Positions 1 through 6,189 of a stretch of DNA of 8,464 nt are shown here, piece after piece. The stretch is taken from positions 1-8,464 of the forward strand of contig JAITHR010000113.1 in assembly GCA_031279895.1 (NCBI GenBank), read 5' to 3'. The first letter of the stretch is position 1. Every line of letters begins with the position of its first letter. This stretch comes from Spirochaetaceae bacterium (GTDB lineage: Bacteria; Spirochaetota; Spirochaetia; Treponematales; Breznakiellaceae). Under the pieces are notes generated by a model. The model did no database searches. It saw only the letters and a list, made by a program, of their open reading frames with translations, and was not told where the DNA came from. The position numbers and the translations under genes are program-made.

Positions 1-120
1 GCCCCGGGAACCCTTATTGAAATCTGTCATAAAGCCCTCTTCGTGGCCGAACCGCTCCGAAACACCCGCATCAGACTGGACCCGTTTTACGGAAAACTTA
101 TAACCGAACCACTCAAATAG
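1..120 (+). CDS. C-terminal fragment of an unidentified protein (39 codons, cut by window edge)
   Basis: Frame 1 is open from the first base to a TAG at 118-120 and gives 39 residues ending in FYGKLITEPLK. The fragment has a normal globular-protein composition (mixed hydrophobic, charged and aromatic residues) and balanced codon use, and it stops exactly where the repeat-rich spacer begins, which supports a real gene end. I do not recognise the family: 39 residues with no cysteine or nucleotide-binding motif is too little to name it. No U-tract terminator follows; the next sequence is the hairpin repeat at 127. The gene runs in the same direction as the hydrogenase operon, but more than 500 bases of spacer make co-transcription unlikely. 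Confidence 0.6.
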   Translation, partial: APGTLIEICHKALFVAEPLRNTRIRLDPFYGKLITEPLK

Positions 121-126
121 CCGCCG

Positions 127-180
127 CAGCCTCCGGCTGTTTCAAACATGGCCGCCCAGCCTCCGGCTGTTTCAGCATGG
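127..180 (+). repeat. Two tandem copies of hairpin module A (CAGCC-TCC-GGCTG) with a CATGGCCGC linker
   Basis: CAGCCTCCGGCTGTTTC occurs at 127-143 and again at 157-173, a 30-base period, each followed within a few bases by CATGGCCGC. The core CAGCC-TCC-GGCTG is a perfect 5-bp stem with a 3-base loop. Further copies lie at 356-370, 8302-8316 and 8329-8343 in this window. All are outside recognised genes. An ORF of 134 codons crosses this region but its sequence is just translated repeat, so I do not treat it as a gene. Confidence 0.8.
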
Positions 181-231
181 CCGCGTGTTGCTTCCGAATG
201 GTGCAACACCCCGCCGGCGGCGGAGGCACAG

Positions 232-316
232 CATGGCCGCCTGTTGCTTCCGAATGGTGCAACACCTTGTCCGGTGAGCGAGTCAGTGCTGCTTAGGCGC
301 GGCTACGCTTCGCGCA
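232..316 (+). repeat. Composite repeat block B+C, copy 1 (direct partner at 8348-8433)
   Basis: This 85-base block begins CATGGCCGCCTGTTGC and ends AGGCGCGGCTACGCTTCGCG-CA. The first 44 or so bases and the last 22 match 8348-8433 almost base for base in the same order and orientation; the middle 15 or so have diverged. Module B is a hairpin with TGTTGC (242-247) pairing with GCAACA (259-264). A second copy of B stands just upstream with a 7-bp stem (185-191 with 203-209). Module C is GCGCG (297-301) pairing with CGCGC (311-315). No coding potential is apparent. Confidence 0.75.
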
Positions 317-355
317 ACGGCGGGCGGTTTGGGAGCCGTGCGTTGTTGTGCGTAG

Positions 356-372
356 CAGCCTCCGGCTGTTCC
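356..372 (+). repeat. Hairpin module A, isolated copy
   Basis: CAGCCTCCGGCTGTT at 356-370 is identical to the cores at 127, 157, 8302 and 8329. It sits between block B+C and the 408-477 block, so 121-477 is essentially one continuous mosaic of repeat modules with short unrelated spacers. Confidence 0.7.
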
Positions 373-407
373 ATAAGCTTCCCGCCCCGCGCCTCTAAGC
401 TGTCGTT

Positions 408-477
408 GCCCGCTTTGCCGCGCTTTGCAGGAAGCCGTTTAAAACCGTCGGAGACGGGCCGGAGGCTGCGGAGACGG
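408..477 (+). repeat. Dispersed repeat block D/E, copy 1 (inverted partner at 6356-6415; direct partner in nadE 3' end)
   Basis: Bases 408-468 match the reverse complement of 6356-6415 with only a few differences over about 60 bases. Bases 445-477 match 6484-6514, in the same orientation, with a 2-base gap. The block contains the palindrome CCGTC-GGA-GACGG (445-457) and a second hairpin, GCTT (422-425) with AAGC (432-435). It ends just before the A-rich run that starts the hydrogenase leader. Confidence 0.75.
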
Positions 478-500
478 AAAAAAGAAAATAAAAAAAATGC

Positions 501-529
501 TTGCGTATTGCGCGAGGTGGCTGTAAAAT
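501..529 (+). promoter_or_regulatory. Candidate sigma70-type promoter upstream of the hydrogenase operon
   Basis: TTGCGT (501-506) and TAAAAT (524-529) are separated by exactly 17 bases. The -10 matches consensus at five of six positions, the -35 at three. Transcription would start near 536 and give a leader of about 138 bases before hydC. This placement excludes use of the possible ATG at 528, which overlaps the -10 box. An extended -10 at 601-609 is an alternative. Confidence 0.4.
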
Positions 530-608
530 GGAAAAAATCGTCCGTTTCTTAGAGAAGTCCGATCCTGTTCACGGTTTGCCGCGGGTCGCCGGAAAAAAAG
601 TGCTATAA
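528..608 (+). CDS. Possible 26-residue small ORF in the hydC leader
   Basis: ATG at 528 is preceded by GAGGTGG (514-520) at a 7-base spacing, which is a usable Shine-Dalgarno. The frame reads MEKIVRFLEKSDPVHGL and on to a TAA at 606-608, 26 residues in total, rich in Lys with a short amphipathic start. I do not recognise it. It could be a small protein, a leader peptide, the remnant of a lost gene, or chance. It competes with the promoter at 501-529, because both cannot be used at once, and its stop overlaps the extended -10 at 601-609. Confidence 0.3.
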   Translation: MEKIVRFLEKSDPVHGLPRVAGKKVL

Positions 609-609
609 G
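601..609 (+). promoter_or_regulatory. Candidate extended -10 promoter element close to hydC
   Basis: TGCTATAAG carries the TGn extension and a TATAAG hexamer (five of six consensus bases). No good -35 lies 16-18 bases upstream, which extended -10 promoters can tolerate. A start near 616 would give a leader of about 58 bases to hydC and would put the GATAA/TTATC inverted repeat (618-634) just after the start point. Confidence 0.35.
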
Positions 610-617
610 AAGCGGGC

Positions 618-634
618 GATAACGGATTCTTATC
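618..634. promoter_or_regulatory. Small inverted repeat, possible operator
   Basis: GATAA (618-622) and TTATC (630-634) are perfect 5-bp arms around a 7-base spacer, in the leader between the extended -10 box and the hydC ribosome binding site. The position suits an operator. The sequence does not match the TTGTGAA-type Rex consensus often found at fermentative genes, so no regulator is named. Five-base arms can occur by chance. Confidence 0.25.
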
Positions 635-673
635 AATTCTGTTACGGAAATACTCTAACGAGTGGAGGTATTT

Positions 674-1177
674 ATGACAACAGCAGGTGCAACGCTTGCG
701 AAAGACCATGCCGGGGACATTGACTTCCCCAAAGAACTGGTCTCGTTTATTGATGAATGGAAGGTAAAACCTGGCAGCCTCATCATGATTCTGCATAAGA
801 CCCAGGAGACTTTCGGCTTTATTTCCCGGCCTGCCGCGGAAAAACTCGCCAAACTCACCGGTATCCCCCTTGCGCGAATCTACGGAGTTATCACTTTCTA
901 TCATTTCTTCAAGACCACCAAACCGGGGAAGCACAGAATTTCCGTGTGCCTCGGAACCGCCTGCTACCTTAAAGGCGGCGGAGACCTCATCGAAGAAGCC
1001 CGGAGCCTTCTGGGACTCGCCGAAGGCGGGGTTACTGAAGACGGGCTTTTCTCTATCGATCCGGTTCGATGCGTCGGCTGCTGCGGCCTCGCGCCGGTTA
1101 TGACTATAGGAAACGAAACGTTCGGCAAACTGACCAAAGGGCAGCTGCCGGATATTTTCGCGAAATACAAAGGGTAG
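674..1177 (+). CDS. hydC: HydC, NuoE-like [2Fe-2S] subunit of trimeric [FeFe] hydrogenase
   Basis: This 167-residue protein has the thioredoxin-like fold signature of the NuoE/HydC family. [2Fe-2S] ligands are visible as C92-x4-C97 (in VCLGTACYLKGG) and C133-x3-C137 (in VRCVGCCGLAP). The N-terminal helical part contains IYGVITFYHFF near 69-79, typical of the family. It is known to relay electrons next to the FMN site of HydB in the soluble HydABC complex. I chose ATG 674 because GGAGG (664-668) lies 5 bases upstream; the longer GTG start at 662 would overlap that ribosome binding site. It is first of three co-directional genes, with 15 bases to hydB. Length is typical and all ligands are present. 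Confidence 0.93.
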   Translation: MTTAGATLAKDHAGDIDFPKELVSFIDEWKVKPGSLIMILHKTQETFGFISRPAAEKLAKLTGIPLARIYGVITFYHFFKTTKPGKHRISVCLGTACYLKGGGDLIEEARSLLGLAEGGVTEDGLFSIDPVRCVGCCGLAPVMTIGNETFGKLTKGQLPDIFAKYKG

Positions 1178-1192
1178 TGAGAGGAGACGTGT

Positions 1193-3070
1193 ATGGCGAA
1201 ATTAACCTTGGAGACTCTTAAGAAACTCAGGGAGTCCCAAAAACAGGAATTCAGAAATCGGAAAGGCTGTACTCACTATATTCTTACCTGCGGCGGTACC
1301 GCCTGTCAGTCCAACAAAGGCGTGGAGATTTATGACGGGCTTATCGCGGAAGCGGAGAAGCAGGGGGTAAAAGACAAGGTACAGATTATCAAAACCGGCT
1401 GTTTCGGGTTCTGCGAGCGCGGGCCTATCGTGAAAGTGCTTCCAGAAAACTCTTTCTATGTTGACGTAAAGCCGGAAGACGCCGAGGAAATCATACGGGT
1501 ACAGGTCAAAGGCGGGAACGAAATCGAACGCCTCATGTACAAAACCGAAGACGGCAAAGTGGCGCCCAAAGCGGGCGGCTCCCACGCGGACCTGCCTCCT
1601 ATCGGGTTCTATCAGAAACAGGAACGGGTCGTGCTTCGCAACTGCGGGGTTATCAACCCCGAAGTAATCGAGGAGTACATCGCCAACAGCGGATACATCG
1701 CCCTCGAAAAAGCCCTCTCCGTGTGGAAACCGGAAGACGTTATCGAAGAGCTGAAAACTTCGGGACTGCGCGGGCGCGGCGGCGCGGGCTTCCCCACCTG
1801 GATGAAATGGGACACCACGCGCAAGGTGCCGAACGACGTGAAGTATGTGGTCTGTAACGCCGACGAAGGGGACCCGGGCGCCTACATGGACCGCTCCACG
1901 ATAGAAGGAGACCCCCACTCGGTCATCGAGGCCATGACCATCTGCGGCAAAACCATCGGCTCCCATCAGGGCTTCGTGTATATCCGCGCCGAATACCCGC
2001 TTGCGGTACAGCGGCTCGAAATCGCGCTTAAACAGGCCAAAGATTACGGGCTTCTTGGCAAAGACATTCTCGGTTCGGGCTTTGACTTTGACATTGAAAT
2101 CCGGCTCGGCGCCGGCGCTTTCGTCTGCGGCGAGGAAACCGCCCTGCTCCGCTCCCTCGAAGGACAGCGCGGAATGCCCACGCCCAAGCCGCCGTTTCCG
2201 GCAATCGCCGGGCTCTGGGCCAAGCCCACGGTCATCAATAACGTGGAAACCTACGCCAACATTCCGGCAATACTGGTAAGGGGCGGCGCGTGGTTCGCGG
2301 GCATGGGAACCGAAAAATCCAAAGGCACCAAAGTCTTCGCCCTCACCGGCAAAGTGGTGAACTCCGGGCTCGTGGAAGTGCCTATGGGTACCACCCTGCG
2401 GGAGATCATCTTTGAAATCGGCGGCGGTATCAAGCACGGCAAGAAATTCAAAGGCGTACAGACTGGCGGGCCGTCCGGCGGCATTCTCACGGAGAAATCC
2501 CTCGACCTGCGTATCGACTTTGAGACCCTGGCGGCCAACGGCTCCATGATGGGTTCCGGCGGCATGATCGTCATGGACGAAGATGACTGCGTGGTTGACG
2601 TGGCGCGGTTCTACATGGACTTCTGCGTAGACGAATCGTGCGGCAAGTGTTCCCCCTGCCGTATCGGTACCACCCAGATACTGCATATCCTTGAGAAAAT
2701 CGCCAAGGGCAACGGCAGCGAGAGCGACTTGGAAAAACTGGAATCCATCGGCAAAGCCATGGCCAAAGCCAGCCTTTGTATGCTCGGCGGCACCGCGGCA
2801 AACCCCACCCTTTCCACCGTAAAGAACTTCAGGGAAGAATACCTCGAACACATTCGGGATCGGAAATGCCGTTCCGGTAAATGTAAAAATCTGGTGCGCT
2901 ATGAAGTTGATCCGGAAAAATGTAAAGGGTGCGGCGCCTGCGCCAAGAAATGTCCCGCCGATTGTATTACCGGCGAAAAGAAAAAGCCCTTCACCATCGA
3001 TCAGGCGAAGTGTCTCAGGTGCGGCGAGTGTTTCAAGAATTGTAAATTCGACGCGATTATAAGGAGCTAA
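1193..3070 (+). CDS. hydB: HydB, NADH/FMN-binding diaphorase subunit of bifurcating [FeFe] hydrogenase
   Basis: This 625-residue soluble flavoprotein subunit exchanges electrons with NAD(H). Domains in order: an N-terminal thioredoxin-like [2Fe-2S] domain (C33-x4-C38 and C70-x3-C74); a NuoF-like core with the glycine-rich segment LRGRGGAGFPTWMKW (192-206) for NADH/FMN and ADEGDPGAYMDR (223-234); a [4Fe-4S] site with C483, C486, C489 and C529; and a C-terminal 2x[4Fe-4S] ferredoxin domain (C577, C580, C583, C587 and C607, C610, C613, C617). A CRSGKC pair (559, 564) precedes that last domain and could bind metal. GAGGAG (1181-1186) lies 6 bases before the ATG. The architecture is that of HydB in trimeric bifurcating hydrogenases rather than plain complex I NuoF. 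It is followed after 12 bases by hydA. Confidence 0.95.
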   Translation: MAKLTLETLKKLRESQKQEFRNRKGCTHYILTCGGTACQSNKGVEIYDGLIAEAEKQGVKDKVQIIKTGCFGFCERGPIVKVLPENSFYVDVKPEDAEEIIRVQVKGGNEIERLMYKTEDGKVAPKAGGSHADLPPIGFYQKQERVVLRNCGVINPEVIEEYIANSGYIALEKALSVWKPEDVIEELKTSGLRGRGGAGFPTWMKWDTTRKVPNDVKYVVCNADEGDPGAYMDRSTIEGDPHSVIEAMTICGKTIGSHQGFVYIRAEYPLAVQRLEIALKQAKDYGLLGKDILGSGFDFDIEIRLGAGAFVCGEETALLRSLEGQRGMPTPKPPFPAIAGLWAKPTVINNVETYANIPAILVRGGAWFAGMGTEKSKGTKVFALTGKVVNSGLVEVPMGTTLREIIFEIGGGIKHGKKFKGVQTGGPSGGILTEKSLDLRIDFETLAANGSMMGSGGMIVMDEDDCVVDVARFYMDFCVDESCGKCSPCRIGTTQILHILEKIAKGNGSESDLEKLESIGKAMAKASLCMLGGTAANPTLSTVKNFREEYLEHIRDRKCRSGKCKNLVRYEVDPEKCKGCGACAKKCPADCITGEKKKPFTIDQAKCLRCGECFKNCKFDAIIRS

Positions 3071-3082
3071 GAGGAGCACGAA

Positions 3083-4831
3083 ATGGTAAACCTTAAAATA
3101 AACGGCAAACCCATTCAAGTTGAGGACGGCACCCCTATCTTGAAAGCGGCTAAGAAAGTGAACGTTAATATCCCGACCCTCTGTTACAACCCGGATCTTC
3201 CTCCCTGGGCGTCGTGCGGTCTTTGTATCGTCCGTATGGAAGGTTCTCCCAAGATGGTGAGAGCATGCACAACTCCGGTGGCGGAGAATATGAGCATCAT
3301 CACCCATGATCCGGAGATTATCGCGGTCCGGCGCACGGTGCTGGAACTCATCCTTTCCAACCACCCCAACGACTGTCTCCAGTGTCCCCGCAACGGAAGC
3401 TGTGAATTGCAGACCCTCGCGGCGGAGTTCGGGCTTCGCGAATCCCAGTACGGAAAGGTGCTGAACAAACTGCCTGTAGACGACTCCAACCCTTCCATTA
3501 TCCTCAATCCGGAGAAATGTATCCGGTGCGGCAGGTGCGTGAAAGTCTGTCAGGATGTCCAGAACGTATGGGCGCTGGAGTTTTTGGGACGGGGCATCAA
3601 AGGCCGCATCGCCTCCGCCGCGGACACGCCCCTTGGGGAAAGTCCCTGTATCAAGTGCGGCCAGTGCGCGGCGCATTGTCCGGTAGGCGCCATCTACGAG
3701 CGGGACGACACCGGCAAGGTCTGGGCGGGCCTGCAAAATCCCGAACTCCATTCGGTCGTGCAGATCGCGCCGGCGGTTCGGGTTGCTTTGGCTGAGGAAT
3801 TCGGCCTCGAACCCGGGGCCATCGTTACGAGGAAGATCTACGCGGCGCTGCGGCGCATCGGGTTTAAGACCGTTTTTGACACCAACTTCTCCGCGGACCT
3901 TACCATCATGGAAGAAGGCACCGAACTCGTGAAACGCCTTACCACCGACGGATCGTCTATCCCCCTTATCACAAGCTGCTGCCCCGCGTGGGTCGACTAC
4001 ATGGAAAAGTATTATACCGACATGATTCCGAACTTCTCCACCGCCAAGTCCCCCCAGCAAATGATGGGCGCCATGATAAAAGCGTATTGGGCGGGAAAAG
4101 CCGGCATCAATCCCGACAAGATTTATTCCGTGTCGGTCATGCCTTGTACCGCCAAGAAATGGGAAACCAAGCGCAACGACGACATGAAGAGCGCGGGACA
4201 CGGCTTTGACGTTGACATCGCCATCACCACGCGGGAACTTGCCCGCATGATAAAGCAGGCGGGCATCGAAATCCTCAAGCTCGAAGAGGAAGATGCGGAC
4301 AGTCCCTTGGGACCCTACACCGGCGCGGGAACCATTTTCGGCGCCACAGGCGGGGTCATGGAGGCGGCGGTGCGGAGCGCCTATTTCCTCGTAACCAAAG
4401 AAGAGCTGGGAAACGTCAACTTCATACCGGCCCGCGGTCTTGACGGGGTAAAAGAGGCGGAGGTTGACCTTAAAGGCAAGAAAATCCGCATCGCGGTCGC
4501 GCACCAGATGGGCAATATCGCGGCGGTGCTGGACCGGATTCGTGCGGCGCGGGACGCGGGCAAAGAGCCTCCCTACCATTTCGTTGAGGTTATGGCCTGC
4601 CGCGGCGGATGCGTCGGCGGCGGCGGACAGCCCTACGGCTGCACCGACGAGATTCGGAAAAAACGGGGCGACGGGCTGTACAAAGACGACGAACAGTCCA
4701 AAATCCGCTGTTCCCACCAAAACCCGTGCATAACCCAGGTGTACAAAGAGTTTCTGGAAGAGCCGAACGGACACAAAGCCCATAAACTCCTCCATACCCA
4801 CTATACCGGCAGAGATTTGTACCTGAAGTAA
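3083..4831 (+). CDS. hydA: HydA, catalytic H-cluster subunit of [FeFe] hydrogenase (group A, trimeric type)
   Basis: This 582-residue enzyme catalyses reversible H2 oxidation and proton reduction. N-terminal plant-type [2Fe-2S] domain: C34, C45, C48, C62. His/Cys-ligated [4Fe-4S]: H94, C98, C101, C107. Two ferredoxin [4Fe-4S] clusters: C146, C149, C152, C156 and C189, C192, C195, C199. H-cluster motifs: L1 TSCCPAW (297-303, C299 the expected proton-transfer Cys and C300 a ligand), L2 MPCTAKKWE (353-361), L3 MACRGGCVGGGGQP with C506 and C510. Proton-path residues E278, E281 and S319 are also present. The C-terminus SHQNP...LLHTHY closes the classical H domain, so it lacks the extra C-terminal domain of the 645-residue Thermotoga HydA. 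GAGGAG (3071-3076) precedes the ATG by 6 bases. Association with hydC and hydB points to the bifurcating complex. Maturases HydEFG are not in this window. Confidence 0.96.
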   Translation: MVNLKINGKPIQVEDGTPILKAAKKVNVNIPTLCYNPDLPPWASCGLCIVRMEGSPKMVRACTTPVAENMSIITHDPEIIAVRRTVLELILSNHPNDCLQCPRNGSCELQTLAAEFGLRESQYGKVLNKLPVDDSNPSIILNPEKCIRCGRCVKVCQDVQNVWALEFLGRGIKGRIASAADTPLGESPCIKCGQCAAHCPVGAIYERDDTGKVWAGLQNPELHSVVQIAPAVRVALAEEFGLEPGAIVTRKIYAALRRIGFKTVFDTNFSADLTIMEEGTELVKRLTTDGSSIPLITSCCPAWVDYMEKYYTDMIPNFSTAKSPQQMMGAMIKAYWAGKAGINPDKIYSVSVMPCTAKKWETKRNDDMKSAGHGFDVDIAITTRELARMIKQAGIEILKLEEEDADSPLGPYTGAGTIFGATGGVMEAAVRSAYFLVTKEELGNVNFIPARGLDGVKEAEVDLKGKKIRIAVAHQMGNIAAVLDRIRAARDAGKEPPYHFVEVMACRGGCVGGGGQPYGCTDEIRKKRGDGLYKDDEQSKIRCSHQNPCITQVYKEFLEEPNGHKAHKLLHTHYTGRDLYLK

Positions 4832-4858
4832 CAAAGCGAAGCGGTACGGTACAGGACG

Positions 4859-4894
4859 CCCCCATGAACGCTGTTTCATGGGGGTTTTTCTTTT
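4859..4894 (+). terminator. Strong intrinsic terminator of the hydCBA operon
   Basis: CCCCCATGAA (4859-4868) pairs perfectly with TTCATGGGGG (4875-4884) around a 6-base loop, followed at once by TTTTTCTTTT (4885-4894). It lies 28 bases after the hydA stop and should end hydrogenase transcription before the next gene. Confidence 0.93.
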
Positions 4895-4908
4895 CCGCCC
4901 CGGGCCCC

Positions 4909-4938
4909 TTGACAGCGCGTCGGCCTCCGGCGCATACT
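4909..4938 (+). promoter_or_regulatory. Promoter of the phosphoribosyltransferase gene
   Basis: TTGACA (4909-4914) is a perfect -35 box. CATACT (4933-4938) follows at an 18-base spacing with four of six consensus -10 positions. It lies between the hyd terminator and the ATG at 5005, giving a leader of about 60 bases, so the downstream gene is probably transcribed separately from the hydrogenase. Confidence 0.55.
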
Positions 4939-5004
4939 CGCTCTATTGAAAATCCAAACAAATAACCCGCTTGCGCGGCGCGCCGGCGCAGGGAACGAAA
5001 AAAA

Positions 5005-5607
5005 ATGAAAAAAGAATTCATCTCCTACGATGTAGTACGGAATAACGCGCTCAAGTTAGCCCATCTTATTTATGGCGACGGCTTTACCCCCGACGTGATT
5101 TACGTGTCCCTTCGCGGCGGCGCGTATATCGGCAACGTGATAAGCGAGTATTTTAAGGCGGTTCGCTCTCCGGCCCGTCCGGTTTACTACGCCGCGGTGG
5201 TGGCGCGTTCCTATACGGACGTGCGGGAATCGGAAAAAATTATGATTGAGGGCTGGACATACCCGCCGGAGCATCTGCGGGTGGGTGACCGGGTGCTTCT
5301 TGTTGACGATATTTTTGATTCGGGCAACACGATCAACGTGCTTGCGGATATTATCCTTGCCAAAGGCATCCCGCGTCAGGATCTCAAAGTGGCGGTCCAT
5401 GACTATAAGTATTTTTATGATAAGAGCGAACAGCTTCCGGTTCAGCCGGACTACTGGTGCCGCAAACACGAACTTTCCCTGCGCGACGAGGAGACCTGGA
5501 TACATTACATGAGCCACGAGCTTATCGGACTAACCTGCGAAGAGCTGGAAACCCATTATTTTTCCCAAGACGCGGAACTGCGCCCTATTCTTGCGATGTT
5601 CAAGTAA
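5005..5607 (+). CDS. Type I phosphoribosyltransferase, probably nucleobase salvage
   Basis: This 200-residue cytosolic protein has the PRPP-binding signature VLLVDDIFDSGNT (97-109), with the two acidic residues D101-D102 and the Ser-Gly-Asn-Thr loop that holds the 5'-phosphate. SLRGGA (35-40) is the usual earlier loop of the fold, and WIHYMSHEL (165-173) resembles the C-terminal part of hypoxanthine/xanthine-type enzymes. Such enzymes join a base to PRPP, releasing pyrophosphate. Which base is used cannot be read from these motifs, so I give no symbol; a regulatory PRTase-fold protein is possible. The ATG at 5005 has GGGA (4991-4994) about 10 bases upstream, a mediocre ribosome binding site within an A-rich stretch. 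The gene has its own promoter and follows a terminator. Confidence 0.85.
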   Translation: MKKEFISYDVVRNNALKLAHLIYGDGFTPDVIYVSLRGGAYIGNVISEYFKAVRSPARPVYYAAVVARSYTDVRESEKIMIEGWTYPPEHLRVGDRVLLVDDIFDSGNTINVLADIILAKGIPRQDLKVAVHDYKYFYDKSEQLPVQPDYWCRKHELSLRDEETWIHYMSHELIGLTCEELETHYFSQDAELRPILAMFK

Positions 5608-5624
5608 GGGTATCGGTTCGCCGC

Positions 5625-5655
5625 CGGGTACGAAGACTACCTCCGTTACCCGTTT
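5625..5655 (+). terminator. Weak hairpin after the phosphoribosyltransferase, possible terminator
   Basis: CGGGTA (5625-5630) pairs with TACCCG (5647-5652), extendable by CG/CG (5631-5632 with 5644-5645) across a one-base bulge, and is followed by TTT. It starts 17 bases after the stop codon. The U-run is too short for confidence. A second small hairpin, CGGAC-GTAA-GTCCG, lies near 5688-5700 without a U-tract. Confidence 0.3.
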
Positions 5656-5703
5656 CAAAGGGATAAACCTCCGAATTCCCAAGGTCCGGACGTAAGTCCG
5701 AAG

Positions 5704-6189
5704 TCAAAAACATTGATGTTCCGCGACGGAATGACGTATTTCCGTGACGGCAGGACGGAATTCCGTGACGTTCTTACGGAATTCCGTGACGTTCTTACGG
5801 AATTCCGTGACGGAATTACGGAATTCTGTCACGGTCTTACGGAATTCCGTGACGTTCTTACGGAATTCTGTGACGGTCTTACGGAATTCCGTGACGGTCT
5901 TACGGAATTCTGTCACGTTCTTACGGAATTCCGTGACGTTCTTACGGAATTCCGTGACGGAATTACGGAATTCTGTCACGTTCTTACGGAATTCTGTCAC
6001 GTTCTTACGGAATTCCGTCACGTTCTTACGGAATTCCGTGACGTTCTTACGGAATTCTGTCACGTTCTTACGGAATTCTGTCACGTTCTTACGGAATTCT
6101 GTCACGGTCTTACGGAATTCCGTGACGTTCTTACGGAATTCCGTGACGGTCTTACGGAATTCTGTCACGTTCTTACGGAATTCTGTCAC
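5704..6189 (-). CDS. Possible heptad-repeat protein read from the tandem array (TEFRKNV repeats), coding status uncertain
   Basis: The minus-strand frame reads repeats of TEFRKNV, TEFRKTV and TEFRNSV, then two degraded repeats (TEIRHSV, AEHQCF) and a TGA exactly at the array edge. V and F recur at heptad spacing 3/4, as in a coiled coil. The two linked base variants in the first variable hexamer (C/T and G/C) are both silent here (Thr ACG/ACA, Val GTC/GTG), whereas the plus frame TEFRDVL would change Arg/Cys and Asp/His. Against it: the only standard starts are GTG codons inside the array, the frame stays open upstream to about 6383 without ATG, GTG or TTG, and no Shine-Dalgarno is seen. The + frame from ATG 5716 (or TTG 5713) to 6291 is an alternative. 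Confidence 0.25.
   Translation of the reverse strand: MTEFRKNVTEFRKTVTEFRKNVTEFRKTVTEFRKNVTEFRKNVTEFRKNVTEFRKNVTEFRKNVTEFRKNVTEFRNSVTEFRKNVTEFRKNVTEFRKTVTEFRKTVTEFRKNVTEFRKTVTEFRNSVTEFRKNVTEFRKNVTEFRPAVTEIRHSVAEHQCF

Noticed and set aside
148..552. 134-codon ORF on the plus strand across the repeat-rich spacer
   Set aside because: Its sequence is translated repeat modules A, B, C and D, with low-complexity Arg/Pro/Ser composition and no ribosome binding site. It is best explained as spacer repeats.
618..634. Rex operator upstream of the hydrogenase operon
   Set aside because: The inverted repeat GATAA-7-TTATC does not fit the TTGTGAA-type Rex consensus, so no NADH-sensing control can be claimed from the sequence.
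662..673. GTG start of hydC at 662
   Set aside because: The GTG is part of the GTGGAGGT ribosome binding site that serves the ATG at 674; starting there would leave no Shine-Dalgarno.
1202..4879. A 1225-codon open frame on the minus strand opposite hydB and hydA
   Set aside because: It exactly mirrors two genes with full sets of conserved cofactor ligands. The long open antisense frame follows from their GC-biased codon use; it starts inside the terminator hairpin and shows no domain I recognise.
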